A stretch of DNA of 21,612 bases from an uncultured Spirochaetaceae bacterium. Lineage in GTDB: Bacteria; Spirochaetota; Spirochaetia; Treponematales; UBA12059. Both the position numbers and the translations under genes were made by a program. Where the stretch lies: positions 1 through 21,612 of the forward strand of contig CALKWG010000026.1 in NCBI GenBank assembly GCA_938004315.1, given 5' to 3'. The notes under the pieces are model-generated. The model did not search any database. It worked only from the letters and a program-made list of their open reading frames with translations, and was not told the origin of the DNA. How positions within the stretch are numbered: the first letter of the stretch is position 1; the number at the start of each line of letters is the position of its first letter. Below are positions 1 through 7,882 of this stretch, one piece after another.

Positions 1-2
1 TG

Positions 3-401
3 TTGGCGCAGAACGAGACCTCGGCCTTGGATACGATCACCGGCGGGACCACCTGTGAGCCGAACCTGCTCTTCAACCGCCTGAAGGCCCTAGGCTGGTA
101 CCTCGCCCCGGCCGTAGCCGCCGGCCCGCCGATGAGCCGTAAGGACGCCGCCTTCTTCCTCTGGAACCTAATGGCGCGCGGACGGCTAGAGATGCTCACG
201 CGCTACAGCCTGCGCTACGCCGCCCGGGGCGCCGGCCCCGTGGCCGACCTGCCCTACGGCTCGGCCTACTTCGACGCGGCCCTCGGCGTCGTCGAGGAGA
301 ACGTCATGAGCCTGCCGGACGGCCGCCATTTTAGGCCCGACGATCCGGTAGCGGGCCTCGATTTCTACGCCTGGCTCCGCGCCGCGGCGGCCTGGCGCTA
401 G
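3..401 (+). CDS. 3' part of an unknown protein, possibly ending in an FMN_bind-like segment
   Basis: The reading frame is open to the window's left edge and ends with TAG at 399-401. The TTG at 3 is only the first possible start; the gene probably begins upstream, so I treat this as a C-terminal fragment of about 132 residues. The first visible residues contain LDTITGGTTCEPN, which resembles the [ST]G[AG]TxTS signature of FMN-binding (FMN_bind) domains. The match is partial, because TGGTTC lacks the usual Ala. About 100 further residues follow that I do not recognise, rich in Ala, Arg and aromatic residues, with no obvious membrane segment. It lies 10 bases upstream of recG on the same strand, so the two are probably co-transcribed. 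The function is unknown and the FMN_bind suggestion is weak. Confidence 0.5.
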   Translation: MAQNETSALDTITGGTTCEPNLLFNRLKALGWYLAPAVAAGPPMSRKDAAFFLWNLMARGRLEMLTRYSLRYAARGAGPVADLPYGSAYFDAALGVVEENVMSLPDGRHFRPDDPVAGLDFYAWLRAAAAWR

Positions 402-411
402 GGGGCGGACC

Positions 412-2475
412 TTGTTCGTACGCGAGCTCGACCAGGGCCTGGGCGAGCTCAAGGGGGCCGGTCCCGCCGTACTGGCTAGGCTCGCCAAGCTCGGGCTCTA
501 CGGCGCGGCCGAGCTCCTCCTCCTTGCGCCGCGCGACTACGAGGACCGGGCCGCCCGTCGCGGGCTCTCCTCCTTCGCCCAGGGGCCGGTCAACTGCCGG
601 GCGACCGTCATGGCGCACGACTGGTTCGGCTTCGGCCGCATGCGGACCTTGAAGATCTGGGTCGAGGACGACGAGGGGAGCCGCGCGGCCTTGGTATGCT
701 TCAACCGCGCCTTCCTGGAGCGCAGCCTGCCCGTCGGCGCCGCCATACGGCTCTACGGCCGCTTCGAATACCGCTACGGCGAGCTGCAATCGAGCTCCTT
801 CGAGGCTGAGCGGACCGACGAGGAGGGGTTCTCGCCGGCGGGCGTCCTCCCTGTCTACCCGCTCACCGCGGGCCTTTCGCAGGGGACGATGCGGAAGCTC
901 GTCGCCCGCGCCTTGGCCCGCTGGGGCTCGGTCGACGACGAAGTGCCGCCCTCGATCCGCGAGCGCCGCGGCCTAAGCCGCAAGGCGGACGCCCTGCGCA
1001 TGCTGCACGAGCCGCGCTCGACCGACGAGATAGCCGCCGCGCGCCGGGCCCTGGCCTACGAGGAGCTCTTCTACCTGCAGCTGATGATAGGCCGGCGCGC
1101 CCTGGCCAGGCGCTCGAGCCCGTTGGAACGGTCCGCCTTGGACGGCCGCCTGGTGACGGCCCTGCGCGAGCGCCTGCCCTTCGAGCTGACCGCCGACCAG
1201 GACGCCGCCTTGGCGGAGGTCGCCGCCGACTTGGCCGGCCCCTGGCCCATGGCCCGGCTCCTGCAGGGCGACGTCGGCTCGGGCAAGACCCTGGTGGCCT
1301 TCATGGCGGCGCTGTATGCGGTCGCCTCGGGCGGCCAGGCGGCCTTCATGGCGCCCACCGAGCTCCTGGCGCGCCAGCACGCCGACAACGCCGCCAGGCT
1401 CCTCGAGCCCCTGGGCGTGCGCCTGGCCTTCCTATCGGGCAACGTGGCGGACTCGGCGCGCCGCCCTCTCCTGGCCGCCCTGGCCGCCGGAGAGGTCGAC
1501 ATAGTGATAGGCACCCACGCCCTGTTCTCCGACGGCGTAAGCTTCAAGGACCTGCGCTTCGTCATCGTAGACGAGCAGCACCGCTTCGGCGTGCTGCAGC
1601 GACTGGCCATGGGCGCCAAGGGCCGCCGGCCCGACGTGCTCATGATGAGCGCCACGCCCATACCGCGGACCCTGGCCTTGACGGTCTACGGCGACCTCTC
1701 GGTCTCGGTCATCAAGACCATGCCCGCCGGCCGCAAGCCCGTCGTCACCCACCTAGCCAAGGAGGGGAACGAGGCTAAGGTTTACGAGTTCGTACGCCGC
1801 GAGCTGGCGGCCGGCCGACGGGCCTACTTCGTCTACCCGCTGGTGGAGCGCTCGGACCGCCTGGACCTGAAGGACGCGGTCGCCATGTACGAGGCCCTGA
1901 GCCGCGAGGTCTACCCCGAGTATAAGGGCGGGCTCATCCACGCGCGCCTGCCGGAGGCGGAGAAGCGGGCTACCATGCGCGCCTTCGCCTCGGGCGAGCT
2001 ATCCTTCCTGGTCGCCACGAGCGTCGTCGAGGTCGGCGTCGACGTGCCGGAGGCCAGCTGCATGGTCATCGAGCACGCCGAGCGCTTCGGGCTGGCCGCC
2101 CTGCACCAGCTGCGCGGCCGCGTCGGCCGCTCGAGCATACAGTCGTACTGCTTCTTAGTCTGGTCGGAGAACCTGGGCGAGGACGGCAAGCGCCGCGTCA
2201 TGGCGATGAAGGAGAGCTCGGACGGCTTCGTCATCGCCGAGGAGGACCTGAAGATGCGCGGGCCCGGCGAGATAACGGGCACCGACCAGGCCGGCGCCCT
2301 GCGTCTGGCCTTCGCCGACCCGGTGCGCGACGCCGAGCTCCTCGAGGCGGCCAGGGAGGACGCCCGGGCCCTCTTGGCGGAGGATCCCGGGCTCGTCGGC
2401 GCGGAGGGCTCTATCGTGCGCGCCGTGCTCGAGCGGGCCAGCCCCTTCGCCGAGCGCGTCGCCGCGACCGGTTAG
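412..2475 (+). CDS. recG: ATP-dependent DNA helicase RecG
   Basis: Monomeric superfamily 2 helicase that regresses stalled replication forks and branch-migrates Holliday junctions. The protein is 687 residues, a normal RecG length. An N-terminal wedge/OB region (roughly residues 50-150) precedes the two helicase lobes. Visible motifs are Walker A GDVGSGKT (286-293), the Walker B variant DEQH (387-390), SATPIPRT from residue 413, and motif VI LRGRVGRS (567-574). The C-terminal EEDLKMRGPGEITGT segment is typical of RecG. The start is a TTG at 412 with a G-run (GGGGGC) just upstream; no ATG lies in a sensible place. It follows the unknown gene by 10 bases and is convergent with pckG, whose stop lies 18 bases away. 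Eight of its 16 Ile codons are ATA and none is ATT. Confidence 0.96.
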   Translation: MFVRELDQGLGELKGAGPAVLARLAKLGLYGAAELLLLAPRDYEDRAARRGLSSFAQGPVNCRATVMAHDWFGFGRMRTLKIWVEDDEGSRAALVCFNRAFLERSLPVGAAIRLYGRFEYRYGELQSSSFEAERTDEEGFSPAGVLPVYPLTAGLSQGTMRKLVARALARWGSVDDEVPPSIRERRGLSRKADALRMLHEPRSTDEIAAARRALAYEELFYLQLMIGRRALARRSSPLERSALDGRLVTALRERLPFELTADQDAALAEVAADLAGPWPMARLLQGDVGSGKTLVAFMAALYAVASGGQAAFMAPTELLARQHADNAARLLEPLGVRLAFLSGNVADSARRPLLAALAAGEVDIVIGTHALFSDGVSFKDLRFVIVDEQHRFGVLQRLAMGAKGRRPDVLMMSATPIPRTLALTVYGDLSVSVIKTMPAGRKPVVTHLAKEGNEAKVYEFVRRELAAGRRAYFVYPLVERSDRLDLKDAVAMYEALSREVYPEYKGGLIHARLPEAEKRATMRAFASGELSFLVATSVVEVGVDVPEASCMVIEHAERFGLAALHQLRGRVGRSSIQSYCFLVWSENLGEDGKRRVMAMKESSDGFVIAEEDLKMRGPGEITGTDQAGALRLAFADPVRDAELLEAAREDARALLAEDPGLVGAEGSIVRAVLERASPFAERVAATG

Positions 2476-2482
2476 GGCCGGC

Positions 2483-2496
2483 TAAGCCGTGGCTTA
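2483..2496. repeat. Perfect 6-bp inverted repeat between convergent recG and pckG
   Basis: TAAGCC and GGCTTA are separated by GT and overlap the pckG stop codon, in the 18-base gap between the two convergent stops. It could form a short hairpin in either transcript. There is no U-tract on either side, so a terminator role is only a possibility. Confidence 0.3.
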
Positions 2497-4296
2497 TGCC
2501 CTTGCGCCGCTCCGCAGTCGGCGCTCGATCCAGTCCAGCCTGGCCATGAGCTGAGGCGGGAAGCCGTCCTCGAAGCTGCCGTAGAAGATGCGTATGGCCG
2601 GCACGTCGGCGAGCCACTCGTCCTCGCGCACGGCTAAAAGCTCGTCCAAAGCCTCCCGGCTCAGCTCCAGGCCGGCTAGGTCCAGCGCGCCCGCCTCCGG
2701 CACGTAGCCTATGGCCGTCTCCCGGGCTGCGCCTTCGCCGTCGCAGCGCTCGAAGATCCATTTGAGCACCCTGGCGTTATCGCCGAAGCCGGGCCACAGG
2801 AATTTGCCGTCCGGGCCCTTCCTGAACCAGTTCACGTAGAAGAATTTCGGATGCTTCACCCCGGTGCGCTCGCCCATGCGCAGCCAATGGTGGAAGTAGT
2901 CGCCCATGTTGTAGCCGCAGAAGGGCAGCATGGCGAAGGGGTCGCGCCTAAGCTGGCCGACCGCGCCGGCGGCGGCGGCCGTGGTCTCGCTGGAGACGAT
3001 AGAGCCCATGAAGACGCCGTGCTCCCAGTCGAAGGCCTCGTGCACCAGGGGCACGGTGCCGGCGCGGCGGCCGCCGAAGAGCACGGCGCTGATCGGCACG
3101 CCCTTGGGATCCTCCCAAGCCGGGTCGATGACCGGGCACTGCGAGGCGGGCGCGGTGAAGCGGCCGTTGGGATGGGCGGCCGGCTTGCCGGTCGAGGGGT
3201 TATACGGTTCGCCGTGCCAGTCTATGAGCCCCTCGGGCGGCTCGGTCCCTATGCCCTCCCACCAGACGTCGCCGTCCTTGGTGCGCGCCACGTTCGTGAA
3301 GATGGTATTGCGCTCGACGCTCTTCATGGCGTTGGGGTTGCTCTTGGCGCTGGTGCCGGGTGCGACGCCGAAGAAGCCGTACTCGGGGTTGATCGCGTAG
3401 AGCCGCCCGTCGTCGCCCCAGCGCATCCAGGCAATGTCGTCGCCGACGGTCTCGACCTTCCAACCGGGCAGGGCCGGCACCATCATGGCCAGGTTGGTCT
3501 TGCCGCAGGCCGAGGGGAAGGCCGCCGCGACGTACTTCTTCTGGCCCTCGGGATTCGTGATGCCCAGGATGAGCATGTGCTCGGCCAGCCAGCCCTGGTC
3601 GCGGGCCATGGCGCTGGCGATGCGCAAGGCGAAGCACTTCTTCCCTAACAGGGCGTTCCCGCCGTAGCCCGAACCGTAGGACCAGATGGCCCGCTCCTCC
3701 GGGAAGTGCACGATGTACTTGTTATTGGGGTCGCAAGGCCAGACCTTCTCGCGGCGGCCGGCGGTCAGGGGGTAGCCTACCGAGTGCAGGCAGCGCACGA
3801 AGGGGCCGTCGCGGCCGAGCGCCTCGAGCGTAGGCTTGCCCATGCGGGTCATGATACGCATATTGAGGACGACGTAGATGGAGTCGGTGAGTTCGACGCC
3901 GATATGCGAGAGGGGGCCGCCGACGGGGCCCATGCTAAAGGGTATCACGTACATGGTGCGGCCGCGCATGGAGCCGAAGAAACGCTGGCGGAGCTCCCCC
4001 TTCATCTCCTGGGGGTCCGCCCAGTTGTTGGTCGGGCCGGCCTCCTCGCGGAAACGGGAGCAAATGAAGGTATTGTTCTCGACGCGGGCCACGTCGCCCG
4101 GATCGCTCACCACGTAATAGGAACCCGGGCGCTTCTCGAGGCGTTTGAAGGTACCGGCCCTGAGGAGCCGCTCGGCCAGGCGGTCGGCCTCCTCTTGGCC
4201 GCCGTCGCAGACGTACACGTCGTCCGGCATGCACATCTCGACGATCTCGTCGATCCAGGCACGCAGGCGCGCGTGCTTGATGCTATCGAGGTTCAT
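2494..4296 (-). CDS. pckG: Phosphoenolpyruvate carboxykinase (GTP)
   Basis: Interconverts oxaloacetate plus GTP with PEP plus CO2 and GDP, in the cytoplasm (EC 4.1.1.32). In an anaerobe it may run in either the gluconeogenic or the carboxylating direction. The 600-residue length fits the GTP family, not the shorter ATP-type enzyme. The sequence [13 protein letters not shown] carries the family P-loop with the hyper-reactive Cys (Cys264) and Lys/Thr 266-267. GDDIAWM (kinase-2-like), GFFGVAPGT and [16 protein letters not shown] are further family blocks. An in-frame upstream ATG at 4365 would add 23 residues (MFRVYNN...), but the start at 4296 has a strong AAAAGGAG Shine-Dalgarno and begins with the expected MNLDSIKH. 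The gene has its own 213-base upstream region with a promoter candidate and an AT-rich block. Confidence 0.97.
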   Translation of the reverse strand: MNLDSIKHARLRAWIDEIVEMCMPDDVYVCDGGQEEADRLAERLLRAGTFKRLEKRPGSYYVVSDPGDVARVENNTFICSRFREEAGPTNNWADPQEMKGELRQRFFGSMRGRTMYVIPFSMGPVGGPLSHIGVELTDSIYVVLNMRIMTRMGKPTLEALGRDGPFVRCLHSVGYPLTAGRREKVWPCDPNNKYIVHFPEERAIWSYGSGYGGNALLGKKCFALRIASAMARDQGWLAEHMLILGITNPEGQKKYVAAAFPSACGKTNLAMMVPALPGWKVETVGDDIAWMRWGDDGRLYAINPEYGFFGVAPGTSAKSNPNAMKSVERNTIFTNVARTKDGDVWWEGIGTEPPEGLIDWHGEPYNPSTGKPAAHPNGRFTAPASQCPVIDPAWEDPKGVPISAVLFGGRRAGTVPLVHEAFDWEHGVFMGSIVSSETTAAAAGAVGQLRRDPFAMLPFCGYNMGDYFHHWLRMGERTGVKHPKFFYVNWFRKGPDGKFLWPGFGDNARVLKWIFERCDGEGAARETAIGYVPEAGALDLAGLELSREALDELLAVREDEWLADVPAIRIFYGSFEDGFPPQLMARLDWIERRLRSGARA

Positions 4297-4347
4297 GGGG
4301 ATACTCCTTTTTAGCGCGCGACGGCTCCGACGCGCCGCGCGACTATT

Positions 4348-4376
4348 GTTGTATACCCGAAACACATTCTAGGCAA
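4348..4376 (-). promoter_or_regulatory. Candidate pckG promoter
   Basis: On the minus strand, TTGCCT (4376-4371), a 17-base spacer, then TACAAC (4353-4348). The same -35 hexamer and spacing occur at the pepT promoter. An overlapping TATACA (4355-4350) is an alternative -10 with a 15-base spacer. Either choice gives a leader of roughly 45 bases ending in the AAAAGGAG ribosome site. Confidence 0.4.
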
Positions 4377-4430
4377 GAGAAAAGCGGTAATAATTTCATT
4401 ATTCAAAATCATTTTTTAAATATCGATATG
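4376..4430. promoter_or_regulatory. AT-rich block with a palindrome upstream of pckG
   Basis: A conspicuously AT-rich stretch in a GC-rich genome, lying just upstream of the candidate pckG -35 box. It contains a perfect inverted repeat, AATAAT-TTC-ATTATT (4389-4403), and runs of A and T beyond it. It could serve as an UP element or as a regulator site centred about 55 bases upstream of the inferred start point. This is inferred from position and composition only. Confidence 0.35.
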
Positions 4431-4476
4431 ACGCTGGGGCCGGCGCCCGCGTTACCTGACGGCGCTCGGTATGGCG

Positions 4477-4500
4477 CGGATCTGAGGAGATGAAGATCCG
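4477..4500 (-). terminator. Candidate hairpin downstream of the methyltransferase gene
   Basis: A perfect 7-bp stem, CGGATCT (4477-4483) with AGATCCG (4494-4500), and a 10-base loop, starting 10 bases past the methyltransferase stop. It is well placed to end the cheW operon transcript, but no U-tract follows it, so it may instead be a 3'-end processing or Rho-assisted structure. Confidence 0.35.
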
Positions 4501-4509
4501 GGCTTAAGC

Positions 4510-5739
4510 TCAGGCTTCGAAGCGCCAAAGTCCGCAGGCCCAGCCTTTTTTCTTCTTCTCGCGGAGCTTCATAAAGCCCTTCGGCTTCTGCCGTTCGAAG
4601 CGGTCGAAGTCGGCGCTCGTCATGGCCGCGACGTAGGAGCCGCCGGCCTTTAAGAGCCGCGCCGCCTCGGACCAGGAGCGGCCGAAGCCGTCGACCCGCG
4701 GTGTCACGTCGGCGTACTCGGCCATGAGGTCGTAGGCGGGGCCTTCTATCCCCGCGGACCAGGCCGTCGAGGCGGCCGCCCGGGACGCCGATGTTTCTCC
4801 GCCGTCGCGGTTCAGCGTCAGGTTCGCCTCGCTCGCCAGCAGGGCCAGGCGATCGCGCCCGCAGAGCTCGACGGCCGAGCCTAGGCGCCTGGCTATGAAA
4901 CATGGCAGGCGCCCGACGCCGGGATTGACTACTAGGGACTTCCTGACCAGGAGCCCGCTCGAACCGGCCTCGCAAAGCTCCATCGCCAGCTCGGTGGCGA
5001 AGGACGGCGTATCGAACTCCGGGAGGCCCCAGTAGCCTTGGAAACGGTAGCCCGAGCGCCGATGCGTGCCCGGCCCCCGCTGCGCGACGGCCTCGCCGCG
5101 CCGGAAGTCCATGACAGCCGCGCCGTCGGCATCGGATCCGGCGCTCCCTTCGGCGCGTCCGAAGAGAAAAACGCTATGGCCCTTGCCGAGCTCCGCGAGC
5201 CTAGGCTCGGCGGGAGCCAAAGCGGCACAAAGCGAGGCGCGTGCGGCTTCGGCTATGGTATTAACCACCACGACCGCCCCTACGCCCCGAGCCGAGACGT
5301 AGCGGGGCAAGGCCCGGAAGAAGCGATCCAGCACGGGGGGGCCGGCCTTCGCCGGTACGTTACTGAGTACGAGATCGAACTCGCGGCCCTCGAGCCCTTC
5401 GAGGAATAGCGCGTGCTCGACCGCCTCGGGCGCGAGCTTATTGCGCCTGGCGTTGCGCTCGGTAAAGGCGCAGGCCAGGGCGTCGCGGTCGCGGAAGCTC
5501 ACCCGCGCGCCGGGATAGCCTAAGCCGCAGGCTATGCCTAAGACGCCTACGCCGGAGCCTATATCGAGGACGCTCCCGACCGATGCGGGATCGGCGTTCT
5601 GGGCCACGGCCTTTAAGAGCAGTTTGGAGCCGGCGTCCACGTCGTTCGAGCTGAACAGGGCGTGGGAGAGGTCCAGGCGCATGTCGGCGCCCCTGAACCT
5701 GAAGGGTACGGTCTTTAAGACGTAGTCGTCTATCTTCAT
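4510..5739 (-). CDS. Tandem-domain class I SAM methyltransferase, RsmC/RlmG-like
   Basis: A 409-residue protein with two Rossmann methyltransferase-like units. The first (about residues 1-195) has an RsmC-type lead-in (FSSNDVDAGSKLLL, 30-42), a good SAM motif I (VLDIGSGVGVLG, 57-68) and a motif IV region reading SNVPAKAG (126-133). RNA/DNA base methyltransferases usually have NPP[FY] there. The second (about 235-395) has degenerate counterparts: VVNPGVGRLP (270-279) in the motif I place and a LLKAGGSYVA segment, but no motif IV. A two-domain MTS layout is known in RsmC and RlmG, which modify rRNA, so an rRNA guanine N2 target is conceivable but unproven. Its ATG overlaps the cyclase stop (ATGA, 5736-5739), so translation is coupled. 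The C-terminus is basic (KLREKKKKGW). Confidence 0.75.
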   Translation of the reverse strand: MKIDDYVLKTVPFRFRGADMRLDLSHALFSSNDVDAGSKLLLKAVAQNADPASVGSVLDIGSGVGVLGIACGLGYPGARVSFRDRDALACAFTERNARRNKLAPEAVEHALFLEGLEGREFDLVLSNVPAKAGPPVLDRFFRALPRYVSARGVGAVVVVNTIAEAARASLCAALAPAEPRLAELGKGHSVFLFGRAEGSAGSDADGAAVMDFRRGEAVAQRGPGTHRRSGYRFQGYWGLPEFDTPSFATELAMELCEAGSSGLLVRKSLVVNPGVGRLPCFIARRLGSAVELCGRDRLALLASEANLTLNRDGGETSASRAAASTAWSAGIEGPAYDLMAEYADVTPRVDGFGRSWSEAARLLKAGGSYVAAMTSADFDRFERQKPKGFMKLREKKKKGWACGLWRFEA

Positions 5740-7325
5740 TCTTCGCTTCCCCGGACGGCGTTCCGCCCGGCGGCCTTGGCCGCATAGAGGGCGCGGTCGG
5801 CTCGGGCCACGAGCTCCTGCCCGCCGCGCTCGCCTGGCTCCGCTAGAGCGTAGCCCAGCGAGATCGTGAGCCGGAGCGCGGTCCCGGCGCAGAGGAATTC
5901 CTTACCCTCTACCGCCGCCCGTACGCGCTCGCAGAAGCCCGCCGCCTCCTCCCCGTCTCGCGCGCCTATGATCACGGCGAATTCCTCGCCGCCGTAGCGC
6001 CCCAGGAGGTCGGCGTCCCGTACGAGCGAGCGCATGAGTTCCGCGACGCCGCGCAGGGCGTCGTCGCCGGCCTGATGGCCGTAACGGTCGTTCACCGACT
6101 TGAAGTGGTCGATATCGGCCATGACGAAGCAGACCGGCAGGCCGTCGCGCCTGGTCCGCTTGAGCTCCAGCTCCAGGTATTCGACGATCTTGCCGTGGTT
6201 ATACAAACCCGTAAGGCTATCGGTCGCCGCGCTCTCCCGTAGGCGCTCCTCGCGATCGTTAACGGCCCGCGCCATGTCGTTGATGCTATGGACCAGCTCG
6301 TCGAGCTCGGTACCGGTCTTCATGGCGATCGAGCCCCGATACTCGGCGTCGCGAACCTGCTTGACCGCGGCTAGGAGGCGCTCGATAGGCTCGATCAAGC
6401 GGGCCGCCAAGACGTAGGCTAAGAAGAACAGAGCGACGAAGGCGACGACGGCGACCCAGCGTAGGAAGGCCAGGAGGTCGGCGACGGGGCGCAGCGCCAG
6501 CTCGCGGTCGAACTCTATCACCAGCCAGAGGCCCAGGCGCTCTATCCTGGCCCACGCGCCGGTCACCAAGTCGCCGTTCAGATTGCGGTAGGAGCCGACG
6601 CCTCGATCCGCGCTATCCAAGGCCCCGGCCAGGCCGGAGGCGGGATTCGGCGCGGGGCTCTCCCCTCCCGGCGCCTCGCGGCTGAAGCCCGGCGCCGCCA
6701 CGAGCTCATACTCCGCGTTGATGAGATAGGCGCTGCCGAGCCCTTGCAGATTCAAGCTCTCGACTATCGCGGCTAGCTGCTCCAGGGAGACGATGCCGGC
6801 CAAGGCCCAACGCCTCCCGCCGACCTCGACGGGGCGGCTAACGGCGAAGATGAAGCTGCCGGTCAAGCGCCCCTGGAAGAGCGAGCTCACGAAAGGCCGC
6901 CCCTCGAGGGCGGCGCGTACGTAGTCGCGGTCGGCGACGTTGACGACGCGGGTGATGGTCTCGGCCCGGCCCGATACGATGTCGCCCTTCTCGTCGGCGA
7001 GCAGGAAGTCGATGAAAGGCTCGCCCGGCTCGCTTAGCGCCCTAAAACGGCGCCACAGGCCCGTAAGGGAGCCGGCCATCGACGACACCAGCTCGATCTC
7101 ATCGCCCGTACGCCTCACGTCGGCGATCCGGTCGTCCAACCAATGGTCAAGCGAACCCGCTACCGCGTCGCGGTAGCTCGCCGCTATGAACGCGTCGCGC
7201 TCCATGATCGCCGAGCGGGTCCGAACGAGCATGGCCCCCGCCAAAGCCCCGAGGAGGAGCGCGACGAGGGCTACGAGGGCGAAAAATTGACGCCTGAAGA
7301 GCGGAGACTTGAGGAGGGAAGCCAT
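5736..7325 (-). CDS. Membrane diguanylate cyclase with Cache sensor, HAMP and GGDEF
   Basis: A 529-residue predicted c-di-GMP synthase. Order: a transmembrane segment (about residues 13-34), an extracytoplasmic double-Cache-like sensor (about 35-285, with VVNVADRDYVRAALEGRPF and a later GSAYLINAEYELVAAPG block), a second membrane segment (about 290-312), a HAMP linker (about 310-360), then a GGDEF domain. The active site is GGEEF (445-449), a catalytically competent variant. The allosteric product-inhibition site RxxD is present as RDAD (436-439), five residues before it. DIDHFKSVNDRYGHQAGD is the usual substrate-binding block. The ATG at 7325 lies 9 bases after the cheW stop with only a weak ribosome site. 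The gene sits between cheW and the methyltransferase, coupled to the latter, in one operon. Confidence 0.93.
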   Translation of the reverse strand: MASLLKSPLFRRQFFALVALVALLLGALAGAMLVRTRSAIMERDAFIAASYRDAVAGSLDHWLDDRIADVRRTGDEIELVSSMAGSLTGLWRRFRALSEPGEPFIDFLLADEKGDIVSGRAETITRVVNVADRDYVRAALEGRPFVSSLFQGRLTGSFIFAVSRPVEVGGRRWALAGIVSLEQLAAIVESLNLQGLGSAYLINAEYELVAAPGFSREAPGGESPAPNPASGLAGALDSADRGVGSYRNLNGDLVTGAWARIERLGLWLVIEFDRELALRPVADLLAFLRWVAVVAFVALFFLAYVLAARLIEPIERLLAAVKQVRDAEYRGSIAMKTGTELDELVHSINDMARAVNDREERLRESAATDSLTGLYNHGKIVEYLELELKRTRRDGLPVCFVMADIDHFKSVNDRYGHQAGDDALRGVAELMRSLVRDADLLGRYGGEEFAVIIGARDGEEAAGFCERVRAAVEGKEFLCAGTALRLTISLGYALAEPGERGGQELVARADRALYAAKAAGRNAVRGSEE

Positions 7326-7334
7326 CGCGCTTGC

Positions 7335-7832
7335 TTAAACCGCCGCTTGGGCTTCCTTGCCCTCCTGCGATCTGAGCATGGCGACTTCGTCGCTGTTGAA
7401 GATGCGGTCGATGTCCAGGATGATGATGAACGCGTCGTCGCGCTTCCCGACGCCCTTGATGAACTCGGCGGCCAGCTTGGTGCCGAAGCGCGGGGCCGGC
7501 TCGACCTTGTCGGCGGCTATCTCGACGACCTCGTGCACGGCGTCGGCCAAGGCTCCGACGATGACCGAGCCCTCGGTCCCTTCGACGTCCAGGACGATGA
7601 TGGCGGTATCCTTGGCTACGGGAGTCTCGTCCATGCCGAATTTCAAGCGTAGGTCGATGACCGGTACGCCCGAGCCGCGGAGATTGATGATGCCCTTCAT
7701 GAAGCTGGCGGTCCTGGGGAGCTTGGTGATCCGCGTATACTCGAGGACCTCGCGTACCTTTGAGACGGGCACGGCGTAGTGCTCTTCGTTCAGGGTAAAG
7801 GTCAAGTATTGGTTGAAGGCGCTGTCTTCCAT
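7335..7832 (-). CDS. cheW: CheW-type chemotaxis adaptor protein
   Basis: A 165-residue CheW-domain scaffold that normally bridges CheA kinase and chemoreceptors. Recognisable blocks are YLTFTLNEEHYAVPVSKVREV at the N-terminus, GIINLRGSGVPVIDLR in the middle (the usual GxxxxRGxxxPVxDLR signature), and VGALADAVHEVVEI. I chose the ATG at 7832 because GAGGAG sits 9 bases upstream. An in-frame ATG at 7853 (adding MGEECKA) abuts the -10 box of the promoter found here, so it would lie before the inferred transcript start. No cheA, receptor or cheY lies in the window. The partner gene is a membrane diguanylate cyclase, which suggests this CheW may serve a non-canonical assembly. Confidence 0.93.
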   Translation of the reverse strand: MEDSAFNQYLTFTLNEEHYAVPVSKVREVLEYTRITKLPRTASFMKGIINLRGSGVPVIDLRLKFGMDETPVAKDTAIIVLDVEGTEGSVIVGALADAVHEVVEIAADKVEPAPRFGTKLAAEFIKGVGKRDDAFIIILDIDRIFNSDEVAMLRSQEGKEAQAAV

Positions 7833-7853
7833 GGCTTTGCACTCCTCGCCCAT

Positions 7854-7882
7854 ACTGTAATCGCCGGGAGGCTTCGCGTCAA
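7854..7882 (-). promoter_or_regulatory. cheW operon promoter
   Basis: TTGACG (7882-7877), exact 17-base spacer, TACAGT (7859-7854) on the minus strand, overlapping the 3' end of the QueG-like gene. The predicted start point falls near 7847, giving a leader of about 15 bases that begins with the GAGGAG ribosome site of the 7832 start. Confidence 0.6.

Noticed and set aside
2851..3648. 265-codon open frame opposite pckG
   Set aside because: Antisense shadow of a well-conserved enzyme; rich in Gly, Ala and His with no motif.
4297..4365. N-terminal extension of pckG from the ATG at 4365
   Set aside because: It would span the strong AAAAGGAG ribosome site of the 4296 start and adds 23 basic residues that do not look like the family.
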